Shown in pieces: positions 1 to 7,117 of a stretch of DNA of 21,394 nt. The stretch lies in assembly GCA_905373605.1 (NCBI GenBank), contig CAJPTO010000028.1:1-21394 (forward strand), given 5' to 3'. Origin of the DNA: an uncultured Prevotella sp. GTDB lineage: Bacteria > Bacteroidota > Bacteroidia > Bacteroidales > Bacteroidaceae. Position numbers and translations under genes: made by a program. The notes beneath the pieces were generated by a model, which was not told the DNA's origin, did no database searches, and saw only the letters and a program-made list of their open reading frames with translations. Positions within the stretch are counted from its first letter, which is position 1. Each line of letters begins with the position of its first letter.

Positions 1-1530
1 CGCAACGGCACCGCAAGGCAACAACAAAGCCCTGCAATGCCCTTGCACCAACGTTTCGTCTTTTCCCAGGAAAGCACTGATGTCGAACATGCCCGGGCCC
101 TTGCCTTCGCCCACGAGAGCGAGCCGGAAGGCGTTCATCACGTCGCCAAGCTTGTAACCTTTGCGTTCTACCCAAGCAAAGACCTCGCGTTCTTGCACCT
201 CAATGGAGAAGTCGGAAAGCGACTCAAGCACCTCGGCAAGTTCTGTCATCACCTCTGCCGAGTTTTCTTTCCAGCGTTTCTTCACCGTCTTCTCATCGTA
301 TTCGAGCGGGGCGATGAAGAAGAACGAGCAAAGGGGCCACAGCTCTTTGACGAAGTTCACGCGGTCTTTCATCATGGCCACCACCTCAACGATGCGTTCC
401 ATAGGCTCGTCGACGCCATTGTTGGCCACCATCGGTGCGAATAGCCCTGCAATCTCTTCGTTGCTCTTCTTTAATATATATTCGTGGTTGAACCAAATGC
501 CCTTTTGGTAGTCGAATTTCGCACCGGCCTTGGAACAACGGCTGATGTCGAAGGCCTCAACAAGCTGTTGCAAGGTGAAGAGTTCTTGCTCGGTGCCGGG
601 GTTCCAGCCCAAAAGCGCGAGGAAGTTGATTACGGCTTCGGGGAAATATCCGCTTTCTCGGTAGCCCGAAGACACTTCTCCCGTCTTTGGGTCGTGCCAT
701 TCGAGTGGGAAGACGGGGAAACCCAGCCTGTCGCCGTCGCGTTTCGAGAGCTTACCTTTGCCCTCGGGCTTAAGCAACAGGGGCAAATGGGCGAAGCGCG
801 GCATGGTGTCGGCCCAGCCAAAGGCCTTGTAAAGCAGCACATGGAGGGGTGCGCTGGGCAGCCATTCCTCGCCACGAATGACGTGGGTGATGAGCATCAG
901 GTGGTCGTCTACGATGTTTGCGAGGTGGTAAGTGGGCAACCCGTCAGCACTTTTGTATAGCACCTTGTCGTCGAGGATGTCGCTTTTAATCACCACATCG
1001 CCGCGAATCATGTCGTTGACATGCACATCTTCGCCCGGCATCACCTTGAAACGCACCACATATTGCGTGCCATCGGTGATGAGATCCTCCACCTCTTGTG
1101 CAGGCATGGTGAGCGAATTTCGCATTTGGTTGCGCGTATGTGCATCGTATTGGAAGTTGCTAACCTCGGCTCTTTTGGCCTCAAGCTCTTGGGGAGTGTC
1201 GAAAGCGATGTAGGCTTTTCCTTCATTGAGCAGTTGGTCTACATACTTTTTATAGATTTCCTTTCGTTCGCTTTGTCGGTAAGGGCCGTATTCTCCGCCG
1301 AAGGTAACGCCTTCGTCGAACTTAATTCCCAACCAACGGAACGACTCGATGATGTATTCTTCGGCACCAGGCACAAAGCGTTGCGAGTCGGTGTCCTCAA
1401 TGCGGAACACCAAATCGCCCCCTTGTTGCTTGGCAAACAAGTAATTGTAGAGTGCAGTACGCACTCCGCCAATGTGCAAAGCCCCTGTGGGACTGGGCGC
1501 AAAGCGCACCCTCACTTTTCTTTCAGACAT
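1..1530 (-). CDS. gltX: Glutamyl-tRNA synthetase (3' end outside window)
   Basis: Class I aminoacyl-tRNA synthetase that charges tRNA-Glu in the cytoplasm. The frame is open for 510 codons from ATG at 1530 to the left edge with no stop, so the C-terminus is missing. The start reads MSERKVRVRFAPSPTG, followed by the HIGH-type signature HIGG (residues 19-22). FRIEDTD and GPYRQSER belong to the Glu/Gln-tRNA synthetase catalytic core, and KLSKRDG (from residue 260) is the KMSK loop. The remaining ~240 residues are the anticodon-binding part. The family is usually about 470-510 residues, so little is missing. The last visible residues (after SAFLGKDETL) are rich in Cys, Leu and Gly and look unlike the usual helical end; this may be a C-terminal extension or a frame change near the edge. 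The gene has its own promoter about 165 bp upstream and a structured leader. Confidence 0.96.
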   Translation of the reverse strand, partial: MSERKVRVRFAPSPTGALHIGGVRTALYNYLFAKQQGGDLVFRIEDTDSQRFVPGAEEYIIESFRWLGIKFDEGVTFGGEYGPYRQSERKEIYKKYVDQLLNEGKAYIAFDTPQELEAKRAEVSNFQYDAHTRNQMRNSLTMPAQEVEDLITDGTQYVVRFKVMPGEDVHVNDMIRGDVVIKSDILDDKVLYKSADGLPTYHLANIVDDHLMLITHVIRGEEWLPSAPLHVLLYKAFGWADTMPRFAHLPLLLKPEGKGKLSKRDGDRLGFPVFPLEWHDPKTGEVSSGYRESGYFPEAVINFLALLGWNPGTEQELFTLQQLVEAFDISRCSKAGAKFDYQKGIWFNHEYILKKSNEEIAGLFAPMVANNGVDEPMERIVEVVAMMKDRVNFVKELWPLCSFFFIAPLEYDEKTVKKRWKENSAEVMTELAEVLESLSDFSIEVQEREVFAWVERKGYKLGDVMNAFRLALVGEGKGPGMFDISAFLGKDETLVQGHCRALLLPCGAVA

Positions 1531-1555
1531 ATAATCTATGTATATAATAGGTTGT

Positions 1556-1606
1556 TCCCTGTGGTGCGGCATTCGTTTTAGGGTGCGAAGTGCCGCTGTT
1601 AAGGGA
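1556..1606 (-). promoter_or_regulatory. Nested hairpin in the gltX leader
   Basis: Two nested inverted repeats lie in the predicted 5' leader of gltX. The outer pair is TCCCT (1556-1560) with AGGGA (1602-1606). The inner pair is GCGGCA (1566-1571) with TGCCGC (1591-1596). They are separated by small internal loops and have a 19-nt apical loop. The structure ends 26 nt before the gltX ATG. It could fold in RNA and influence translation; no known leader family was recognised. Confidence 0.4.
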
Positions 1607-1692
1607 CGGCTGTTTATTCGTTTGCTGGTGATTTGGGCTTTTTGTGCGAGCTGCGAAAGGCAGTTGTTGGCACGCTTGGCCACTAATCGTTG

Positions 1693-1724
1693 CAAAATTA
1701 CCATTTTTATGCTTAACTAGCAAA
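1693..1724 (-). promoter_or_regulatory. gltX promoter (Bacteroidetes sigma-ABfr type)
   Basis: Read on the minus strand, TTTG (1721-1724) is followed after 20 bp by TAATTTTG (1693-1700), which fits the Bacteroidetes TTTG/TAnnTTTG consensus. Transcription would begin near 1686 and give a leader of about 155 nt before gltX. Confidence 0.65.
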
Positions 1725-1942
1725 CTCTTTTACATAAAAGGAGGACTAGAAAGGTCAAAGAAATGGTTGCATGCCCGATGACTAAGAGAAAGAAAAGGTC
1801 GGCGGAGAAAGGATTAAGGGGATTGCAAGAGCATGGTTGAGGGATGTTTCAACTGGGATATTCGCGAGGAAGAATGTGCTTACACAAGCTTGTTTACGTG
1901 TGTCATTTGCACAAAGTGCATGCTTAGGTGGCCCAAATGAAA

Positions 1943-1979
1943 CAAAACACCCCCATCGCATGCAGTATGCGATGGGGGG
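1943..1979 (-). terminator. Strong hairpin, probable mdh terminator
   Basis: A perfect 12-bp stem (1950-1961 with 1967-1978) encloses the 5-nt loop GCAGT. The arms are CCCCCATCGCAT and ATGCGATGGGGG. On the minus strand the stem is followed by GTGTTTTGTTTC, a broken T-rich stretch. It lies about 240 nt past the mdh stop, beyond the repeat array, and would end mdh transcription before the gltX promoter. The T tract is imperfect, so the stem could also act as a plain 3'-end barrier. Confidence 0.55.
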
Positions 1980-2000
1980 ATGAATGTCTAAATGCTCTTT

Positions 2001-2192
2001 TGTTAGTTAACGAGTTGACAAGTTAACAAGGTTGTTAGTTGACGAGTTAACAAGTTGACGAGTTGACAAGTTAACAAGCTAACGAGTTAACAAGGCCATT
2101 AGCTACTCTGCAACAAAGCATTTGCCTTAACGCCTTAACTACTTTACTCCTTAACTCCTCAAGAATAACTCCTTAACTTCTTTTATGCCACC
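2001..2192. repeat. Bipartite octamer repeat element A (3' of mdh)
   Basis: On the plus strand, about eleven octamers of the form GTTRACRA (GTTAACGA, GTTGACAA, GTTAACAA and so on) fill 2001-2094. A spacer follows at 2096-2131, beginning CCATTAGCTACTCTGCAAC. A second array of CTTWACTC-type units (CTTAACGC, CTTAACTA, CTTTACTC, CTTAACTC) runs to about 2192, about 27 bp short of the mdh stop codon. The spacer recurs at 9679 and 14697. The period is not a multiple of three and the stretch is not coding. Together with the gltX leader and the hairpin it fills the 688-bp gap between gltX and mdh; I saw nothing recognisable at 1730-1940. Confidence 0.85.
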
Positions 2193-2218
2193 CGTTTAGC
2201 CTAACACTCAACGCAACC

Positions 2219-3220
2219 TTACTTCAGGTTGGGATTGATTTCGCTCCACTTCTCTACGGGAGGAAGAACGCCAAGTGCGATAACCTCTTCGCGCATCTTT
2301 ACCAAGTGTTCGTAGCTTTTCTTCAAAGCTTCCATCTCTTCGGCCGTGCCAACAACCTCTTCGTAAGCCGAACCTTTCTCGGTGATGCTCACTTCCATCG
2401 CCATCATGATGTGGTCGATGCCAGCAAACGACACATAACGACCGGCGGGCCATGCGAACTCTTCGCCACCCATTGCGGCTTCAATCATCTTAACCGACAC
2501 GTAAGCGGGGCTTTGGAACGAGCTGCGGCCGCGAAGCTTGATGATGTTTGAACCGCCTTGCACCGTCTTTTGCTTGATTTCGGCCCATTGTTCAGCGGTA
2601 AGTTTCGGTGTGCCGATGAGTTCGAGCAGCGGTGTGCCCTGCACTTTGGCCGTAGAAGCAAACACTGCCATAGCCTCGCCGTGGCCTCCATAGGTGCGGC
2701 AACCCGTAACATCGCTCTGTGGAACGCCGAAATGCTTGGCCAATTCGCTTTGAAGGCGAATAGAGTCGAGGGCGGCAAGCGTAGACACTTGCGAGGGTTT
2801 CAATCCCGACCATATAAGCGTTACCAAGCCCGTGATGTCGGCGGGGTTGAAGATTATCACAACATGCTTCACATCGGGGCAGTAAGTCTTGATGTCTTTG
2901 CCCAGTTGTTCGGCCACGCCGGCGTTGCCTTTGAGCAAGTCTTCACGCGTCATACCTTCCTTACGTGGCGCACCACCCGAGGAGATAATGTACTTTGCAC
3001 CGGTGAAAGCCTCCTTAACATCGGTGGTGTAGGTGAAGTTTACGTCTTCAAAACCACAGTGGCGCATCTCTTCTGTAACGCCAGCCAAACCCGGTTCGTA
3101 CACATCATAAAGGCAAATGTTGGGGGTAAGGCCAAGCATGGCAGCTGTTTGGGCCATGTTAGAACCAATCATGCCGGCTGCACCGACGATAACTAGTTTC
3201 TCATCTGTTAGAAATTCCAT
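2219..3220 (-). CDS. mdh: Malate dehydrogenase
   Basis: NAD-dependent oxidation of malate to oxaloacetate. In Bacteroidales it usually runs in the reductive direction, feeding fumarate and succinate formation. The 333-residue protein is full length for the family. The N-terminal Rossmann motif is GAAGMIGSN (13-21). The mobile substrate loop is PRKEGMTREDLL, with Arg86 and Arg92 contacting the carboxylates. NPADITG (from Asn125) follows, then LDSIRLQ with Asp152 and Arg155, and the catalytic His180 in TYGGHGEAM. A Met rather than Gln next to the loop arginine fits malate rather than lactate dehydrogenase. The ATG at 3220 is the natural start because GAAGM falls at the usual distance. It is transcribed alone, divergent from the aminopeptidase gene, and followed by repeat element A and a hairpin. 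Confidence 0.96.
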   Translation of the reverse strand: MEFLTDEKLVIVGAAGMIGSNMAQTAAMLGLTPNICLYDVYEPGLAGVTEEMRHCGFEDVNFTYTTDVKEAFTGAKYIISSGGAPRKEGMTREDLLKGNAGVAEQLGKDIKTYCPDVKHVVIIFNPADITGLVTLIWSGLKPSQVSTLAALDSIRLQSELAKHFGVPQSDVTGCRTYGGHGEAMAVFASTAKVQGTPLLELIGTPKLTAEQWAEIKQKTVQGGSNIIKLRGRSSFQSPAYVSVKMIEAAMGGEEFAWPAGRYVSFAGIDHIMMAMEVSITEKGSAYEEVVGTAEEMEALKKSYEHLVKMREEVIALGVLPPVEKWSEINPNLK

Positions 3221-3267
3221 AATTATATTTGATTTTTGATTAAAGTAACTTCGCGTTATTGCTAGGG

Positions 3268-3275
3268 CAAAGGTA
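3268..3275 (-). promoter_or_regulatory. mdh promoter, -7 box
   Basis: TACCTTTG on the minus strand matches TAnnTTTG and lies about 48 bp upstream of the mdh ATG. A clear TTTG at the expected -33 position is not visible, so only the -7 element is supported. Confidence 0.55.
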
Positions 3276-3503
3276 GCAAAAAATCTGGTAAGGCACGCAT
3301 CTTACACACCCTTTAATTTGTTATATTTTTTAAACAAACATGGTTTTTGTTACTTAGAGCTGACAAAAGTGGTGGGAAAGGCTGTGTTTTTCAGATTTAT
3401 TTCATAACTTAGCCGCATGTTAAGGGTTTGTTTGCAAGCTGGGAATGCAAGCCATCCTACAAGGAAAGGCGAGCAAATAGTGGCGTAACATGCCCTTTAA
3501 ACA

Positions 3504-5321
3504 ATGAAACTAAAAGCACTAGACATGAAAACAATCGAACAACGACTTGACGCCTTGCGCACCTTGATGCGCAGGGAGCATTTGGCTGCTTTCATCTTTC
3601 CAAGCACCGACCCGCATTCGGGCGAATATGTACCCGAACATTGGAAGGGCCGCGAGTGGATTTCGGGCTTCAATGGCTCGGCTGGAACAGCTGTGGTGAC
3701 ACTGGATGATGCTGCCGTGTGGACAGACTCGCGATACTTCATCGCTGCAGAAACGCAATTGGAGGGCTCGGGATTTACCTTAATGAAGGCCGGACTGCCG
3801 CAAACACCCACGATTGCAGAATGGTTGGCCGACAAACTGCGACACACCGACAACACTGAAGTGGGACTTGACGGCATGGTGAACACCCTGAACGAGGTGA
3901 ATACGCTGAAAGCAGAACTGAGAAAACTGGGCGGACTGACACTTAGAACCAACTGGGACCCGCTGAAAACGATATGGACAGACCGCCCCGAGATACCTAC
4001 CAACAGCGTTGAGCTGCAACCCTTGCACCTGGCGGGCGAAGAAACAAGGCATAAGATTGAACGCATTAGGCGCGCATTGCTAACCGCACATGCCGACGGA
4101 ACGCTGATTAGCACGCTTGATGATGTGGCTTGGACGCTCAACCTTCGCGGCACTGACGTGCAATGCAACCCCGTCTTTGTGGCCTATCTGCTCATCGAGC
4201 CCAGCCGTACCACCTTATATATTAATAAGGAGAAGCTGACAAATGAAGTGAAAACCTACTTGGAATTGCAGCAAATCAATGTGGAAGATTACGGCGATGT
4301 GGCCAAGGGGCTGAGTCGTTATGCCGAGTACAACATCCTGATCGACCCCGACACAACGAATTATACGTTGGCAAAAAAACTCACTTGCCAAGAGATTGTC
4401 TTGCAGCCTTCGCCTGTTCCGGCGATGAAAGCGGTGAAAAACGAGGCCGAAATACGGGGGTTCCAAAGCGCAATGCTGAAAGACGGCATCGCGATGGTGA
4501 AGTTTTTGAAGTGGCTGAAGCCTGCCGTGGAACGCGGAGGAGAAACAGAAATGAGCCTTGATGAGAAGCTAACGTCGCTAAGAGCCGAGCAACCGTTGTT
4601 CAGGGGAAAGTCGTTTGAAACCATCGTTGGCTACGAAGCGCATGGTGCCATCGTGCATTACGAGGCCACACCAGAAAGCAACATACCCGTTGAACCGCGC
4701 GGATTGGTGCTCATCGACAGCGGCGCACAATATGAAGACGGCACAACAGACATCACAAGGACCATCGCTCTGGGCGAGATTACAGAGGAACAGCGGGTGG
4801 CTTACACGCTTGTGCTGAAGGGACACATCGACTTTTCGATGCTGAAGTTCCCCGATGGGGCTACGGGTACGCAGCTTGATGCCACGGCTCGACTGCCGCT
4901 TTGGCGCGAAGGGATGAATTATCTGCATGGCACTGGCCACGGTGTTGGGGCTTATCTCAACGTGCATGAGGGGCCACAACAGGTTCGCATGCAGTGGCGG
5001 CCTGCTCCTTTCCATGCCGGAATGACCATAACCGACGAGCCTGGACTGTATGTTGAAGGCAAATTTGGCATCAGGATAGAGAACACTTTGCTTACAGTCC
5101 CGTACCAATCGACGGCTTTCGGCGACTTCTTGCAGTTTACCGAGCTGACGCTTTGCCCCATCGACACTACGCCGATTGTGCCCTCGATGCTCACACCCGA
5201 GGAACTTGAATGGCTTAACAGCTATCATCGCATGGTGTACACCACGCTCGCACCACACCTGGATCGCGAACATACCGTGTGGCTTAAAGAGGCAACGAAG
5301 CCTTTAGAAGCAGGAAGATGA
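3504..5321 (+). CDS. Xaa-Pro aminopeptidase (aminopeptidase P, M24B)
   Basis: Metallopeptidase that removes an N-terminal residue preceding proline, probably cytoplasmic since no signal peptide is visible. The length of about 600 residues fits the long three-domain form (as in human XPNPEP1) rather than the ~440-residue E. coli PepP. Two creatinase-like N-terminal domains occupy roughly 10-315 (GREWISGFNGSAGTAVVT, DSRYFIAAETQ). The pita-bread catalytic domain follows. Its five metal ligands are all present: Asp405 and Asp416 (DSGAQYEDGTTDITRT), His479 (GTGHGVGAYLNVHEGPQ), Glu512 (TDEPGLY) and Glu526 (IRIENT). A second in-frame ATG at 3525 (MKTIEQRLDALR) aligns better with usual family starts, so the first seven residues may not be translated. 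Neither start has a clear ribosome-binding site. Only plus-strand gene in the first 17 kb; its 3' end faces the CTAG array. Confidence 0.93.
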   Translation: MKLKALDMKTIEQRLDALRTLMRREHLAAFIFPSTDPHSGEYVPEHWKGREWISGFNGSAGTAVVTLDDAAVWTDSRYFIAAETQLEGSGFTLMKAGLPQTPTIAEWLADKLRHTDNTEVGLDGMVNTLNEVNTLKAELRKLGGLTLRTNWDPLKTIWTDRPEIPTNSVELQPLHLAGEETRHKIERIRRALLTAHADGTLISTLDDVAWTLNLRGTDVQCNPVFVAYLLIEPSRTTLYINKEKLTNEVKTYLELQQINVEDYGDVAKGLSRYAEYNILIDPDTTNYTLAKKLTCQEIVLQPSPVPAMKAVKNEAEIRGFQSAMLKDGIAMVKFLKWLKPAVERGGETEMSLDEKLTSLRAEQPLFRGKSFETIVGYEAHGAIVHYEATPESNIPVEPRGLVLIDSGAQYEDGTTDITRTIALGEITEEQRVAYTLVLKGHIDFSMLKFPDGATGTQLDATARLPLWREGMNYLHGTGHGVGAYLNVHEGPQQVRMQWRPAPFHAGMTITDEPGLYVEGKFGIRIENTLLTVPYQSTAFGDFLQFTELTLCPIDTTPIVPSMLTPEELEWLNSYHRMVYTTLAPHLDREHTVWLKEATKPLEAGR

Positions 5322-5334
5322 GGCGATTGCTTTG

Positions 5335-5572
5335 CTAGAGGGGATAGAAAGCTTAGGATTGCTAGGGGTTCTAGGCTTTCTAGCTCCTAGGATGCCTAGG
5401 GTTGCTAGGCTTTCTAGCCCTTCTAGAGTTTCTAGGAAACCTAGGATTGCTAGGCACTCTAGGCTTTCTAGCCCCTAGGAAACCTAGGGTTGCTAGGCTT
5501 TCTAGCCCTTCTAGAGTTTCTAGGAAACCTAGGATCGCTAGGCACTCTAGGCCTTCTAGCCCCTAGGATGCC
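5335..5572. repeat. CTAG nonamer array between convergent genes
   Basis: More than twenty CTAG tetramers occur at nearly regular 9-bp spacing (CTAGGCTTT, CTAGCCCTT, CTAGAGTTT, CTAGGAAAC, CTAGGATTG, CTAGGCACT). A higher-order 88-bp repeat is visible: 5401-5488 and 5489-5576 are almost identical, differing at only a few bases near 5533, 5554 and the end. The array fills the gap between the aminopeptidase and the gamma-carbonic-anhydrase gene and reaches the stop codon of the latter. It is not coding. Confidence 0.9.
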
Positions 5573-6064
5573 TTAATACCATTTCTTTATCTCCATGTAA
5601 TGCTTGGCAAATTCTTCGGCTTGACCGGGCGAAGTGCGCTTAATCAACTTTGCAGGAACGCCTGCCCACAGTTCGTTTGCCCCAATCTTCGTGCCTTGAA
5701 GCACCACGGCACCAGCCGCAACCACTGCTCCCTCGCCCACTTCGGCGGCATCTAGAACCGTTGCACCCATGCCAATGAGGCAGCCACGACGAAGAATGCA
5801 GCCGTGGATGGTGGCATTATGCCCCACAGACACATCGTCTTCGATGATTACTGGTGCGCCAGCCGACTGATGAACGCATGCGCCATCTTGGATGTTTACG
5901 CGATTGCCAATGCGTATTCCGTCGACATCGGCTCGAAGCACGGCACAAAACCACACCGAACAATCATCGCCCATCGTTACGTTTCCCACGATTGTGGCAT
6001 TCTCTGAGAAATAACAATTGCGGCCCCATTGCGGACCTTTGCCGTTTACTTGTTTGGAAAGCAT
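5573..6064 (-). CDS. Gamma-carbonic-anhydrase-like hexapeptide protein
   Basis: Left-handed beta-helix protein of the gamma-carbonic anhydrase/YrdA/PaaY group, predicted to form a trimer with a metal at the subunit interface. The 163 residues are full length for the family and consist almost entirely of hexapeptide turns (ATIVGN, DVSVGH, ATIHGC, CLIGMG, AEVGEG, TKIGAN). The three metal-ligand histidines are present: His65 (CVHQSAG), His82 (VGHNATIHG) and His87. A C-terminal helix ends in MEIKKWY. Members have been linked to CO2/bicarbonate conversion or to CoA-ester hydrolysis, and the sequence alone does not decide between them. ATG 6064 leaves the usual short lead-in before the first coil. 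Upstream lies a repeat array broken by a MITE-like element; downstream, the CTAG array abuts the stop codon. Confidence 0.88.
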   Translation of the reverse strand: MLSKQVNGKGPQWGRNCYFSENATIVGNVTMGDDCSVWFCAVLRADVDGIRIGNRVNIQDGACVHQSAGAPVIIEDDVSVGHNATIHGCILRRGCLIGMGATVLDAAEVGEGAVVAAGAVVLQGTKIGANELWAGVPAKLIKRTSPGQAEEFAKHYMEIKKWY

Positions 6065-6067
6065 ATG

Positions 6068-6427
6068 TGTGGAGTGTTGAGTTTATGAGTTTATAAGTTT
6101 TTGTGTGTTATAAGGCTGGTTCTAAAAATTCCACGCAAGAGTTCATTTCCTTTTTATTATTTAGCTCTTTGCCGTCTTTTAGCCTTTATCTGGCAGATTT
6201 CGCTTACTCTTTTAGTCGCATAGTACACTATGCCCCTTCAACCGTAAACGAAATCTGCCAGATAAAAGCTAAAAATATAGCAAAGGCAATTTTTAGAACC
6301 AGCCATAAGTTAATCTGTTTTTGAGTTCATGAGCTCGATGGTTGCATTAAAGAGTCAAACCCATTCCCAATGCCCGAAACAAAAAACGGCCTCAACTCAA
6401 AAATCATTAACCCAGAAACTCAGAAAC
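6068..6427. repeat. Degenerate bipartite repeat element D, interrupted by a MITE-like insert
   Basis: The left part (6076-6101) has octamer-like units GAGTTTAT, GAGTTTAT, AAGTTTTT. After the insertion the sequence resumes with GTTAATCTG, TTTTTGAGTTCATGAG and a GATGG segment. A stretch with AACAAAAAACGGCCTCAACTC recalls the conserved spacer of the other elements. The final part (6390-6427) has loosely periodic CTCAA, CAGAAACTCAGAAACTTA units. It ends exactly at the stop codon of the lipoprotein gene. The order of parts matches the copies at 2001, 9484 and 14601, but conservation is weaker. Confidence 0.6.
6114..6304. mobile_element. MITE-like element, 191 bp, with terminal inverted repeats
   Basis: The ends are inverted repeats: GGCTGGTTCTAAAAATT at the left, and its reverse complement AATTTTTAGAACCAGCC at the right. 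The 4-bp sequence ATAA flanks both sides (6110-6113 and 6305-6308), as expected for a target-site duplication. A second internal inverted repeat of 18 bp (6185-6202 with 6249-6266, containing TATCTGGCAGATTTCG) would make most of the element fold into one long hairpin. It has no credible ORF, so it would need a transposase supplied elsewhere. It sits inside a repeat array between two genes. The insertion-sequence family that mobilises it was not identified. Confidence 0.75.
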
Positions 6428-7117
6428 TTAAAAACCTCTTTCCACACGTATCTCCCTGCGATAGTCGTTCACTTTGAACACAAATCTGGTGTTGGGAGGC
6501 AGTGTCTTGAGGGGAACGCTGATGTACACACGTTGAGAATAATACTGCGGAACGCCATTTTGGCTGTGCACGAGATGCATATATAAGGTGTGTTGGCCGC
6601 TAGCCGAAACCACAAGCGAGTCGCGAACAACCCCTATCCGTTGTCGGCGGTCGGGTTTATCGCTGCGTCCCACCTTTATGGCAAAGCCGATGTTGAAGTA
6701 TTTCCTGTTCTTACTAACCCACGCACTTTCGAAAGTAACAGGGTCCGTAGGCAGCGTTGTGCTGTCCGAGAGAGCCACAACGGGCAGCGGAACGATGCCC
6801 CGGGGATTGATGTTCGTGCCACGTTGGTCGAAATAAAACAACACCCGATACACGCTATCGCCTTTTGCCAACGCCTCATTCTTCGTGTTTGGCGGAAACC
6901 GGAGCGTGTCGCCCTCATCGGTTTCAGCGAAAAGCAACGTGCCATTGCTTGCGGTATGCACCTCTGCGAAGTGGGCTTGCAGGTACGAATTGCCGCCATC
7001 GCCCGTGTCGTAGCTGTGTGTGTTGCATGCCGAAAGGGCAAAAGCGGCAACCGTCGCGGCGAAAGCCACGACCATACACACCCTAACAGCACGCAATTTA
7101 AGCTTGGCGACAATCAT
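6428..7117 (-). CDS. NigD-like lipoprotein
   Basis: Predicted lipoprotein. After a basic N-terminus (KLKLRAVR) there is a hydrophobic segment at 13-30 and a lipobox LSAC with Cys31, so the mature protein would be lipid-anchored, probably in the outer membrane. The mature part begins with a Ser/Asp/Gly-rich linker. It then has an OB-like stretch (LLFAETDEGDTLRFPP, YRVLFYF) and a C-terminal beta-sandwich-like half (ESAWVSKNRKYFNIGFAI, LYMHLVHSQNG, VFKVNDYRRE). This layout fits the Bacteroidetes NigD-like family, whose biochemical role is not established. Its ATG overlaps the stop of the acyltransferase gene (ATGA, 7114-7117), implying translational coupling. It is the last gene of that pair, followed by repeat element D. 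The family assignment rests on motif order and is moderate. Confidence 0.72.
   Translation of the reverse strand: MIVAKLKLRAVRVCMVVAFAATVAAFALSACNTHSYDTGDGGNSYLQAHFAEVHTASNGTLLFAETDEGDTLRFPPNTKNEALAKGDSVYRVLFYFDQRGTNINPRGIVPLPVVALSDSTTLPTDPVTFESAWVSKNRKYFNIGFAIKVGRSDKPDRRQRIGVVRDSLVVSASGQHTLYMHLVHSQNGVPQYYSQRVYISVPLKTLPPNTRFVFKVNDYRREIRVERGF

Noticed and set aside
1523..1723. 66-codon minus-strand ORF upstream of gltX
   Set aside because: It begins inside the gltX promoter and overlaps the gltX start in another frame. Its composition is random-looking.
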